64,000 bases of DNA from Lithospermum erythrorhizon. Taxonomy: Eukaryota; Streptophyta; Magnoliopsida; Boraginales; Boraginaceae. How positions within the stretch are numbered: the stretch's first letter is position 1; every line of letters begins with the position of its first letter. Of this stretch, positions 1-11,730 are shown piece by piece. Below the pieces are notes generated by a model, which saw only the letters and a program-made list of their open reading frames with translations, was not told the origin of the DNA and did not search any database. The position numbers and the translations under genes are program-made. The stretch is taken from the NCBI GenBank assembly GCA_019722365.1, contig JADFUC010002391.1:1-64000 (forward strand), in the 5' to 3' direction.

Positions 1-41
1 CTACATGCATTGCTAAATAGATAGTGACGGAGGGAGTATTT
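1..41. mobile_element. Right end of a Stowaway-like MITE, cut by the window edge
   Basis: The stretch ending gacggagggagta matches the terminal inverted repeat and TA target site seen at the complete Stowaway copy at 24258-24347. Only one end is present because the window begins inside it. The identification rests on the terminal motif alone. Confidence 0.5.
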
Positions 42-1870
42 CTTAGTTGCATCGTATGTCAAATAATATTATTTAATAGGGGTGTGCATGGTTCGGTTTG
101 GGCGGTTTTTGACCTATTTTCTCAAACCAGATCAGATGAAGTGGGCAGTTTTTAAAATGTCAAACCATAACTGACCATTCAATATATCCGAATCACACTG
201 CTTGTTAATCCACAACCTCAATCTATCTTAAGCAAAATGACTTCTCATTTGGCAAGTCTGTATCATTACATCAATATATCTTCAGCTGACCAATCTTTTA
301 TCATCAATCAAACAAAATGGTACTGATGAGAGTTATCAATCACTAAAACTGCCCAATCATTATCAGAAACTCACTAAATTGAATCAATGTTTTACATCTA
401 AAGGACTTATACCAGCTATCTCATAAGATCAGTATAGTGAAAATTCATCTCATCCATTGATATTTTGTGGCGTTTCGCTCAAAGGGTCGTCGAAGGAAGA
501 TATTTCATCAAGCTGTTTGCAAGTACCAACTTCATCCTCCAAAGATTTTGCCCAGAACTGCAAATTCTGATCAGAGGGGGAGAATGAACTTTTGAAACAT
601 CAATCTTAATAAAGCAAACCTCCACCATTACATTTCACCCTCCTCTCCTCAAAACCATTGCAATCTTCAAGATAGTCGAAGCAGACGAAGACGATGACGT
701 GGTGGACTCCAGCACCGTCGGATACATCAAACAACCCCAACATATCAAAAATCACAAGAATCTCCACCAGACCACTTCTGACTCCTCCTTGACCTAACTT
801 ACCAGCCTCTTCCTCCCTCTTCTCACCACATCAAACTTTAAACAAACAACATTCAACCCACTCATCAACCGAAAAAATCCTCACTACTATAAAAAGCCAT
901 CAAGCAACATTCAAAACACCTTCAAACCTCCTGTGATCACTGTGATCACCTGACAAGAAGAAAAGGTGACATCCCTTAACACCATTCACAACAGAGTCCT
1001 TCCCTAAACAAATTCCCTAAACCCCACACTACCAACAAGAGAATCCCCTAAAACGCCCAACTCAAAAATATATCAACAGTAAAACACCCGTAGCCGACTC
1101 GAATTTAAAACTTATCATTCCAAGTCAAGTTACCACTCTGCCAAGCATCAACCCCTCGTACGGCTTCCTGATTTACCAACCTGGGTAGGATCGTATAGGT
1201 TTGGAAAACGACTCAATACGAGTTGACGGGGGCTTAAGACCCCGCAGATTGTTGATCTCAAGAATTTGTGATTCTCGCTTCCATTTTTTTGCTTCATTTT
1301 TTGATTTTTGGAATCACAACTGGCTCCTTTCTTATAAAAAGCATCTAATCTTTTTTTACTTATATATGAATTCATAATGTGGGTTTGTGAAATTTTTGTA
1401 GAGATTTTGGTGTGTTCTGAAGATTTGAAGTTTTTTTTTTGTATTTTCAAAAGCATGTAAAAGTTATATAAGAGACAAAATACTATATACACACAAAACT
1501 CGACTGCGACAATAATCCATGTATTAATAATGTCAAGTCATTTTTTCATTATAGACTCCAGTATATGTTTTCAAAAAAGTGAAATGTGATTATATAATAA
1601 ATTATGGGAAAATAAAATTGATATGTTACGATTTATAAAATATCATAAAATGTTTTCAAGGATATTATGATAAGAGCCTGACTCTGGCCTTGGGCCGATT
1701 GTATTGCTGACTAGTGAATAGACCCCAAGCCCAACATATAGCCTTGAGATTGAGATGCTCTATTACACAAAGTAGCAAAGTAGACAAACAGAAGGGTTTA
1801 GTTTAGCTTCATATAGGGTTCTGTGCTTTCTTAGTACATAGATACCTTTCAGTCCCTTTCTACACTTTTT
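42..1870. other. Spacer with no assignable gene; one terminal-exon-like segment on - at about 450-597
   Basis: Most of this stretch shows no coding signal. On the minus strand, 597 down to a TGA at 450-452 reads as a 49-residue open segment with protein-like composition (SDQNLQFWAKSLEDEV in its middle). I do not recognise the family and see no clear splice acceptor, so it is not called as a gene. A pyrimidine-rich stretch follows at 600-900. Confidence 0.4.
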
Positions 1871-1906
1871 CATGTCCTCTTCTCCAGCAACACATCTGCC
1901 TCATTT

Positions 1907-3820
1907 TCAGACAACAACCGCAACCCCTACAACACATCCCATTTTGATGTCCACTTCTTCATAACATGAACAACCTCTCCTCCCTCCACATTGCCTCCAT
2001 TCCACCACCTGCTTCCCGCCACCCCCTCCGACCCCATCACCACCGGAATCTGCCCTCTTGCTTACGTGACCGCCTCCTCCTCTGGCCTCACCCTCCCCAT
2101 TCCCACCCCTTACCAGATGCAGATCAGTTTCAAATTCCACTCAAAAATGATGCTTGTAGTAGCTATGACTTCAGCCACGTCGAGCTTTGTGATGTTAGGA
2201 GCAAGAAGTTTGCCAATCTTGTTGGGTGAAGAAGAAATTCATGGATCAGGGAAAATTAAATTCAAGCTACTTTGAGTTTGATCTGAAATGAAAGCTGATC
2301 AGGTAGTCATTTTTCAAGAAATGTGGGTTTTGTTAATGATTATGGTGATGATGAGGATGTTGGGGTAGGAGAGGAAGTTAAGACTATGAAGGAGTTTATA
2401 GATCTTGAGGTTAAGAGTAAAGATGGAAACTTTAGTAATAAGAAGCTATTTGGGTCTGCTTCAGTTTTTGGTAAGAGGTTGAGGAAATGGAAAGATGGGA
2501 AATTGTCCAAAAAGGAGGGTTTTGGTAGTGCTGGGAAGGTCGAATTATCGGGAGAGAAGTTGAGGGAAAATGTTGATAGGAGGAGGAGGTCTTGTGATAC
2601 AGAGAGTAGATTCTATATTGATGCAGGGAGGGTGTCTGTTGAGGAGCCTAGAGCTTCGTGGGACGGGTACTTGGTGTCGAGGACCATACCGAGTTTAGCT
2701 CCGATGTTGTATGTTGTAGAGAATGGATTAGTGGGTCGTGGTAGTAAGTTAGATGGTCATAGGTTGTCGGTTGATGGGCAGATGCAGGCTATTATGGAAG
2801 ATGAGAGTAGTTCAGGTGGTTCGGGCTGTGCAATTCTGATCTGTCTTCATGAGATGGAGTAGCTTTGATCGGTCTAGCTCTGTTCGGAGTAAAAAGACTG
2901 ATGAGGGGATGTCTGTATCTAGTGTGAAGATGTCTCCTACGAAGTTGATTGTAACTGAGAAGGAGTTGAAAGATTGGCAGCTGAAATCTGCCAAGCATGA
3001 TAGTTCTGAGACGACTAAGACAGTGTGTAGAGCTATCGTTCCTGTGGTTGCTGGCCGTGACTTGAACAGGTCAAGGAAGGCGCCTGCATGGAGAAAGATG
3101 TTCAATGTATTAGGTTTAAAAACTAAACCTTCCGAGAAGAAGAGTGATAGTTTAAGAGGGATTCTGTAGACCGTTGCTTGGTGAAGGATGTGAGAAGCAA
3201 TGGAGTCATGCTAGTGGCAGAAAATCATTTGATATGGCCGGGTTATACCAGAGTTCTAGGAACGGGGTTGATCTAAAAGCTAAACACTCCGAGAAGAAGT
3301 GTGATAGTTTAAAAGGGATATCAGTAGACCGGTTGCTTGGTGAAGCATGTGAGAAGCAATGGAGTGAAAATCAAGTGAAATCGATGGATGCTTCTGGTCG
3401 TAAAATTAAGGCTGGTGGTTCTTTTGCCAGTGCCAGAAAATCCATTGATGTGGTCACGTTAGATCGAAGTACTAGGAATGGCTTTGAGCCACATGATATG
3501 GCTGGTTGGAAACTCACACGCAGTGGCAGTGTAGCCAGTTCTCGGAGTTCCATTGATTTCAGCCGGTTAAACCAGAGTAGGAAGAGTGGTGACAAAGTGA
3601 AAGAAGGTTCTGGTAGCAGATTGGCGCGATCAGGTAGCATCGTTAGTTCTAGGAGATCCTTAGATATTAGTACCAGGAGCCGCTTTTCAGAGCGCCCCAA
3701 GCTGTTGAAAGTGAGGGGGATGATTTCGTTTTAGAGCTCAACGATCATGTGAAAAGGCGTTCTTCCAAGGTGGACACAATGAACTATTACTCCTTCTATT
3801 TGATGCCAGCTGAGGAGTAG
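1907..3820 (+). pseudogene. OCTOPUS/OPL-type (DUF740, UPF0503) gene, frameshifted
   Basis: Family members are plant-specific, membrane-associated polar proteins that promote phloem (protophloem) differentiation. Here the family hallmarks are split over all three + frames. The N-terminal Cys-rich stretch is broken between TGICP (frame of 1991) and SCLRDRL (frame of 1966). An ELCDVRSKK segment follows near 2185-2210. Positions 2323-2840 carry KEFIDL, SASVFGKRLRKWK, RRSCDTESRF and EPRASWDGYL. Position 2849 onward carries SSFDRSSSVRSKK in another frame, and the expected C-terminal end (NYYSFYLMPAEE, stop 3818-3820) needs a last shift near 3703. At least five lesions are visible, near 2055, 2225, 2840, 3167-3176 and 3703. 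A segment around 3130-3200 is repeated at 3280-3360 (SEKKxDSLxGI..LLGExCEKQW). Assembly indels are an alternative, but neighbouring genes read cleanly through dozens of exons. Confidence 0.75.
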
Positions 3821-4349
3821 CAAATCTGGAAGACACAGGTCATAGAATTCGTTTAACATAGCTTGCCATTGAACTTAAATCTAATGTATTTCAGTTGCAA
3901 TAAGTTTGTTGATGTATGTGATTCGAAATGTATGTCTTGTTGTCCATTTATGCTTCTCCAGCAATGAAACAATAAACAGTCAAAGAAGTACTTAGGCTTT
4001 TACTTATCGAATTTCCCCCGATTACCATGCATTTTGCCAATTAAACATTTCAAACTTCCATACTCCCCTATACTGGAGAACTTTAGCTACAACATTGCAT
4101 GAAGAAATATATTTGACCCTCAACCCAAGATATACGTCTACTTCTACAACATTAGAAGTTTCATATGGCTGAAACACCATGTCTTCAAAGAGAACGAGGT
4201 TCCAAAGAAGTATATATCACACTGACCTAAAGGTACCTACAATTTGTCCCCAACACAGCTCTGAAGAATATAACTATCATGGCAAGATGGTCCCAAGTTT
4301 AACGAACATTGACCAAAATTTCAAGAGATTCCGCTTCTGGTTTATAGTG

Positions 4350-5103
4350 TCATCTTCTTCCTGTCATATAACGATTCTTCAGAAGTGGAGAGCTATCGGA
4401 GGTTACAATATCAACATGACATCTTTTTCTGGAACTTTTTGACCGGGGACTTTCTACTGGCCCCTCATCATCGGTATCAATAGTCCTAGCCGGGACTTAA
4501 TCTGCATACCTATTCGCCTTTGGGAGTGTATATATTGAAGTAGTAGTTTATAATACTTTGTCGAAGTTTGTGAACGTAAAGATTTACAGCTGGATTTAAG
4601 AAGCTTTACCTTCAGATATGGGGGTTTGCTTTCACAATAGATTCAAATGCCTTCTGCTCACCTACTGTCCACAACTTGGCAGCTTCTTTGCCCATCTCAC
4701 TAAGTTTCCATTTCCAAAAGGCAGGCCCTAATTCACGTTGTAATTCTTTTCTTTTATCGTTTAGATGTATATCAACGCATTCAACAGATCCAGGTAACTC
4801 ACAGGAGCAGAAGGCAGGCCTCCCTTTCCCAATGACATCTATATCCAGCTCTGTATTCTCATTCTTATACACTTGGCTATTTTTCTCAGGTTCCCATACC
4901 TTTGTACCCAACCACCTTGAAGATTCTGCATCATAGTTCTTCAAAGTTTCCTCTTTGGTTTGAAAAGACCAGCCAGGAACATCGGCCTGAAAACGAGGTC
5001 CTTTAGGAATGGCTACTCCGAGACAATCATGCTCAATGTAGTCCAACCAATTGGTTGGCGGAGGTGTCCGAGGGGTATGGTTCTTCGGGGGCCTTTTCTT
5101 CAT
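4350..5103 (-). pseudogene. ELM2-SANT region of an ARID/ELM2-type chromatin protein, broken
   Basis: The minus strand from 5103 encodes an ELM2-like region: IPKGPRFQADVPGW, SSRWLGTKVWEPEK, VIGKGRPAFCSC, LPGSVECVDIHLNDKRK and LGPAFWKWKLSEMGKEAAKL. It then enters a SANT-like segment (WTVGEQKAFESIVKANP) that stops at 4612. Similarity continues past that stop, NPAVNLYVHKLRQSIINYYF, to another stop. After a frameshift an acidic/basic tail (IDTDDEGPVESPRSKSSRKR) ends at TGA 4350-4352. In plants this architecture belongs to ARID1/2-like proteins that bind AT-rich DNA and join histone deacetylase complexes. The ARID domain is absent upstream. Two internal stops, a frameshift and the missing 5' part indicate a pseudogene fragment. 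Confidence 0.7.
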
Positions 5104-8100
5104 ATTTCATGAGCAATACACAGGAAAAGTCCAATGCCAAGTCTCCAACTATTTTATCACTGCAGTAAGTACCCAGTACTCTGCCAGATAAAATACTCCA
5201 CAGAAGTCGATATAACCAGGGCCAGCGTACTAGTAAAACTGTTTTCAAGGCCAAACTTGTCTGCCTGCATAAACAGAGTTCTGCTAAATGATTGCTGTGA
5301 AACAAAAAATAGTATGGATCTGTCATCTAATTGTACTGAGGGAGTCAAGTAACATCAACATCAACCTCCTAACCAACATATTATCAAATATAATCAACAT
5401 TAATACGCCTCAACGCCTCCAGACTTCCGCATTTAATGGGATTAAGAGGCCTGACAAGACGCGAACTCTACCTTTACGATAACAAAGAAGAGGTCGGATA
5501 AGACGCAACCCTCACCTTCATGAGCAATGTATATGCTTATTTCCAAATTCACCCAAGTGAGTAAAATCTATAACTATCTACTGTGGAAGCATGTGATACA
5601 ACTTTTGTGATTGACTACCAAATGTTAGTAAAAAGTTATAAACATAATGTAAAGATAAAGTTATACTCATCCTACAATCAATTGAAATGATATACAAATT
5701 TACCTATTATATAAGAAATCTATATATGACACACTTTATAAAGATAAAAAGCAGACATCATCCTACAATCAATTAGCTGAGCAAGTTAAATTTTACTGCT
5801 TATATAAGAACGAATCCCCTTCTTATTTTTCAACGCGAACAATCATACGTGGCTGTGAGTCGTAAATCTCAACAAGCACTAATTCTGATTTTAAGACAAC
5901 CCCATGTAATTTTAAACGATACTCAGAGCCACTGTCAGAGCTTATCGTGTTAAAATGCTGCAAATCATTACTCTTACTCAACAAAGCCTTAGGTTCAAGT
6001 GTATGTGATCAATGAAAAATTTGATCTTACACTTGATATGTGCAATTTCACAAGTCACAACTAATCTTCTAATTTATACAACCATTCGACATTTAACTTT
6101 TCAAATATATATCAACTTTCTCTTCATTTTACATATACCTTAAGAGAATTTTATAGACGATAATCGGAGATGATTTTAACCTAAGTTTCCTTATATCAAA
6201 CCCAAGTATTTAGGTTCCTGATTTAAAATAAACTATACAACCTAAAATTCAACAATTATGAAACACCATTACAAAAAATGAAAATTTGGAGGTTACATGA
6301 ACGGTTATTTTAAAAATCAAAATCAAATGTAAAGAGAAACGCTATATCTCCTTTGGTGCTCATCAAACATCATTTTAAATACCTAATCATCAAGAAAAAT
6401 CAATATAATTATTGCTTCGACATTTAATCTGTATTATGGGAAAATTAAAATTAACTCTAGAAGGTAACGTAAGCGAATCTTTAATATTCCATACTATTTT
6501 ATCAAGCATGTTGTCGAATATTTCAAGATGAAATATTACTAAAAATAATATTTACCTCCGTTACACTCCAATCCCGCCGGGGTTCATGTGATTGAAGTTT
6601 GAATCATTTACCATCAATTAAGGTGATAAATCTAAAAAAAAACTCCTAATTCAGATTTAACTTTAAAATTGACCTAGATTCACCAAATACCAACCAAACT
6701 AAATGGACCATTAAATTCATACCAAAGCAATCTAACCTTGATAGGATCTGAAGCATCGAACTCTTTTAATTGAACAACGAAAGCTTCTTTTTTTAGAACA
6801 ACAATTATTTCATAATTATTATTACAGAAAATACCTATATACAAATATTTCCACTATTACCTGCTATGATTTTGGGTATGTTGGAAATTCTGTGAGTTCA
6901 AAATGGTCAATCCGATCTATGTTACTGTGAAAATCTGCAAAACCCAAAATAATTTCTCAGGTACTTTTTCTGAATAAAATTTATTTTAATTATTTTTAAT
7001 ACAATTAATTAATATTTGAAATGAATTTAGTGTTCTTTCTTTTTTTGACAAAATTGATCACTTTCTAAAAAGGAAACAAGATTTCCAATTCATTTTAATT
7101 TACTTTCTTACATATCCAAATAAATTTTAGATATTCAATTAATCTTTAATTATATTATTAAAAAAATTAATATTATAAAATTATTTTAAAATATAAATCC
7201 AATTTATATAACTTTTATATTTTTTAATAAAGGAATAATTAAAGAATCACTAAGAAAAATTCAAACATCAACAAATTATTTAGAGGAGTATTAAAGAAAA
7301 ATTCAATGACTAATTTAATTATCTTGCCTTAAAATGATTTATAGATTTATTTGACATTTTATTTTCAAAATTAAAAATTTCTTCTTTTCTTGTGACCTAG
7401 AGGGGTAAAGTCATGTTTGTATGTTGTTTCTAGTAATTTTATTTATTTATTATTTATTTCTCTATTTTTTTGTTAACTTTTGGTGATAGGTGATACATTT
7501 GTTTTTGGATGATGATAATTGAATTTTTAAAAAAATATTATTAGGGATGATGTCATAAAATAAATGGGAGCATGGAATTTCAAATGGAATAAGAATAGGT
7601 ACCTTTTTTTTTGTTTCCAATTGCCAAGTGGGTTTCCAATTTCAAAGGAAAACCTAAGTTAGAGAAAAGGAAATGAGAAATGACAAGATATTATGGTATT
7701 TAGTTATAGTAGATATAGAAATATGAAAAGATAACATATACCAAAATTTGAGGTATGAAAGTACACAAAGTGAAGCATACCTTAAAATTCTCTTTGAGGC
7801 TAAAGACTGGTGAGTGGGAATTGAGTGACATATGTACATATCATACCATCTATTTATAGCTGGTGAAAGGAATGATTATATCATTTGTTGTTTTACGTAA
7901 TATAACCTAATAAATTTTTAAAGGAGACTTAATTAATGGAGAAATGTCATCAAATACCACTCACGCATTCTCCACCACTCAAGGTTTTAACGATGTAATT
8001 TATTCATAAAGCATTTTATATATATTCCCATTAGCATCACTAAATAACATTTCGATTATGTTTCCTTGCCTAACTCTTTTTTGTCTCCATTTATTTTTAC

Positions 8101-9622
8101 ATCCATGTGTGATCAACATAACCTCACACATTTTGTAAAATTATCCTAACTATTAGCTTTTTACATAAATTCCAGATCGTTTTTTTTAATTTATATCTTC
8201 TGCTTCAAAATGTATTTATCATGATTTAAAACACGACACAAGAGAGAGCAAGAAAACTACACTGGTATTGAAAATGTATAGTAAAATGTAAAATAATCAA
8301 CTATTATAAAAAGTAATTTTTCAAATAATCATATATTTTAAAACTAAAAATACTAAATCACAAGTTTAAACATATAATGCTCTTAAATTTTTATGAACAA
8401 TAAGTCAAATGCAGGTTTGACCAGTTTACTACTCTTTTAATTTATATATTTCCCCCAACTTCTTCATATGATAATCCTAATAGCTATTCAATTGTTGACA
8501 TACTACATACAATAAAATATTTTCAAAATTTCAAATACTATAAGGTGTCGAGACCCCAATCTCATATTGATTGAATAAGATATTAATGAAAAAAAGATAG
8601 CAAAAGCACTTGTTTATAACTAATTGGCTTAATAATGCTGACCATGACTATTAAATACGATCACGAGTCATCCCTTTCATTTTGCTAAGCCTATATAAAC
8701 CTCAGATGTTATGGGTTAAAATAAACATGATTATACGTATCTAATTTTAAGTATATATCGAGAACTAAGTCCAACATCGAAGTCGAGTATAACTTTCAAA
8801 TGTATTAATAAAGTTCTGAATTTTATTCTTCTTTAATCAATTAATTTTGTAATTTTTTTTTTTTCAGAAATTAAATACTTAAAAAGACGATTACATAAGA
8901 ACGAATAAATATCATTACAAATTACTTAATACGTAACTACTAACTGTTACGCGCAGTAGCAGTTCGCTATGTTATATCAAATTCATGCTCCAACAAAAAT
9001 AACCCAAACTAATGTGGACAGACGCCACCAACTATCGAAATATCAACAATAAATTAATTTTCATTGACCCATCAATTTCTTTATGATAGATTCACCACTT
9101 TATGTCTTAGTGAGAGAAGTGAATAGACATAAATGAGTGACTAGTTATTACTATAATTTTGAATTTGCTCTATATATTAAAAGGAGTTTTACTTATTACT
9201 AATCTAACCTTATAAATGGATGACATTGTATTAATTGGTTCGCTTAACAAAATATTGATTTTGACATTCCAATATCTATATTTTTGCAGCTAAATCGAAT
9301 GGCATTCCTCTAAATTAAATGTAGCGAGAAAGGGAGAGTAGTCCAATCAAAGGAGTACGATATTGATACAAAAAATTTAATTCGTCAATACAATAAGATA
9401 TTGAAACTAAAAATTCAATCACTTGATATAACGTTTGTGAATATTAAATACTTCATTCATACTCAAATTGATGAGAGGAATATAAAAAGAGCAAAAAATA
9501 TTGAAACTTTCAAGCTAGATTAGTCCGGAAGCAACCAAAAAAGCAAGAAAAGTCGAAACTAGTTATCAGAAAGAAGCGAAAACAATGTATTATTGGATAA
9601 TGACTCAAGGCAATTGGAAAAT
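5104..9622. other. AT-rich spacer without recognisable genes
   Basis: Long A+T-rich stretches with scattered short open frames of low-complexity composition. I see no conserved domain, RNA gene or complete mobile element. A 97-residue minus frame at 5033-5326 overlaps the pseudogene and has no family resemblance. Confidence 0.5.
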
Positions 9623-11679
9623 TCAGAACCCAGATTCTCCCCCAGAGACTTGTTGCTGCAATTGTGAAGGATTAAGACCATTACTGCCTGATTGAGGGAC
9701 TGCTATCCCAGTAGGTCCATACATTCCCCAGAAACAACCGGGGACGACGAATGGAGTTATTGGCATTTGATGATCAGCTTGAGTTACAATTCCAGGGCCA
9801 AGTTCTCCTGGAAAAGTTGTAGCCGCCAGTAACGATGGACGATGAACTCTGCCCCAAAAGCTAGAGGGAGGTGGAACCATTTGAAAGCCTGGTGGCCATA
9901 GACCCCTCTTCGTTCCGATTTGGAGGCTATCGTCTGTGCCCATATTTCCTTGTAGGTTTTGTCTCAGTGAAGCCTCCTGGATTATCTGACTCAAAATAGA
10001 CATATATAGAGTGTGCCTTGTATTATACTTGGAAAGGAACACGTATTAAAATACATCTATCTTTGTAAAAATGAGAAAAAAAATATACGAACACGTATTC
10101 ACATGATGCATGCCAAATAACAATAAAATATTGCAACGAACCAATTATAGCATAAAGACATAATAATAAGAAGTTTACTTGGATATGGCGTTGCAATTCT
10201 TCAATGTATTCAATGGCACGATCAAGAATTTCAACATTACGAGTCTGATAAGAAGGAAGACATACAATTTAATTTATGAAATAAATTTATATAGCCTATG
10301 CTGAAATAAAAACTATAGTAATACCACTAAATTCTTATTATATTGTGAAATATGTGTTAGACGATTTCGCCAATTTCAATCGGAGACAATCTCAATACCT
10401 CATCCTTCATCACTCTAAATTGCAAGTTCATTCTAAACATTAGAACTATCTCCATTCTTATTATATTGGTTACCTTTATCACAGTGGGGGAGGAGTCGGT
10501 GCATAGCTTTCATCTTGCTCCGTATATTTTCTCTGCGTCTCTGTTTGAAGCAGGGAGATGTTAGCAAACAAGCACAGTATATATTATACGGAGTATTAGG
10601 AAGTGTTTGGGGATTAATTTATAATTAAGCATTAAAATTTGAGAGAATGAAGAGAAAAGGTTAACCTTGTACTTACCCGTTCGGACATGGTATGAGCACC
10701 TTGACTACGAGGTTTCTGACTGCACATATTATTCCTTTATTGTTTTCCTCATTGATTTTCCCTCTGCTTGTTACTATCATAAGAGAGTAAGTACTGATAT
10801 AATCCGTAATGAGTAATTAATCGGCAATATTTATAAAACAATAAAATTTATTTATTTTGATCATTAAAAGCTAAAAGCTCAACATACAGAAGTACTGATG
10901 ATAGATAAAGCAAATTGAAGAATATATATGTTGAGTTATTTAGATTATTACTTAACTATTTTAATTTACTTATTTATTAGATTGCGAAATTAGCTAATAT
11001 GAAGAAAAAAAATACATCCTTATAACTAATGTACTTATTTTTTTGGTTTAACCGATTGAAATCAAACTATTCTGACCTAGTCAAATTATATATGTTAACT
11101 TAAATTGCTTTTTACCCCCTAATGATGATTAACTTGTATGAAAAATGTTCATTTCAGCGAATAAATTTGAGCTAATATCTTGATTCTGGTGCATACTTCA
11201 TAGAATGAAATCAATTAAGGCTAAAACTTTGATTGGTTATGGAGGAATTATAAAGATAAGCTATAATTATTTCTACTATAAAAAAATTATGTGCAATGTA
11301 TTCATAATTTCAAAATCCTTCTTTGTAGTAGTGCATATATATGTGCATGCATGGGTCGTATTATTATAGTTGTAAGATTAAAACACACATAATAATAAAA
11401 ACATACACTAGTAATCATGGAACTTGTTTGTGCATGTTCCAATAATTCATGAAGTCCCCTATTGTGCACCCTTGCTGCTTCCTCAATTTGAGGAGACGAT
11501 CCATTTGGTCTGCTTATTACTAACGGATAATCATTTGCTAGCGGTTGTGTTGTTGTCTTCTGAAGAAGAAAATTTGGATCAAATTGAACTGAAAAATCTC
11601 TATCTAGTGGTTCGACTTGATGAGTAGCATGAGTTGAATGGTATATGTTGCTCATTTTTTTCATTTGGGATTGGTACAT
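9623..11679 (-). CDS. bHLH transcription factor, five exons
   Basis: Predicted exons in gene order: 11407-11679, 10677-10715, 10474-10540, 10179-10244 and 9623-9985, about 268 residues in all. Donors gtatgt, gtaagt, gtaacc and gtaaac and acceptors ending cag are visible. The bHLH domain is split across exons 2-4. The basic part reads AHTMSERRRRENIRSK and keeps the His, Glu and Arg spaced as in E-box/G-box binders. Helix 1 is MKAMHRLLPHCDK and helix 2 is NVEILDRAIEYIEELQRHIQ. This spacing resembles the PIF-related clade of nuclear light/hormone regulators, but exon 1 shows no PHY-binding motif that I can recognise, so the subfamily is open. The C-terminal exon is rich in Pro, Gly and Gln. The exon 3/exon 4 junction is one base out of phase with the nearest GT, so that donor needs cDNA support. 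The gene could be slightly damaged. Confidence 0.7.
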
Positions 11680-11715
11680 TAAATTGAATTATGAGAAATT
11701 GATAAGCATTGGTCT

Positions 11716-11730
11716 TTATTTATACATAGT
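11716..11730 (-). promoter_or_regulatory. TATA-like box upstream of the bHLH gene
   Basis: On the minus strand the sequence tgtataaataaag lies 37-50 bases before the ATG at 11679. It would give a very short 5' leader, so it is only a candidate core promoter element. Confidence 0.3.

Noticed and set aside
1085..1170. tRNA-like words (cgactcgaattt, ccactctgccaagc) on the minus strand
   Set aside because: The spacing and arms of a tRNA cannot be drawn; no acceptor-stem pairing or proper T-loop was found.
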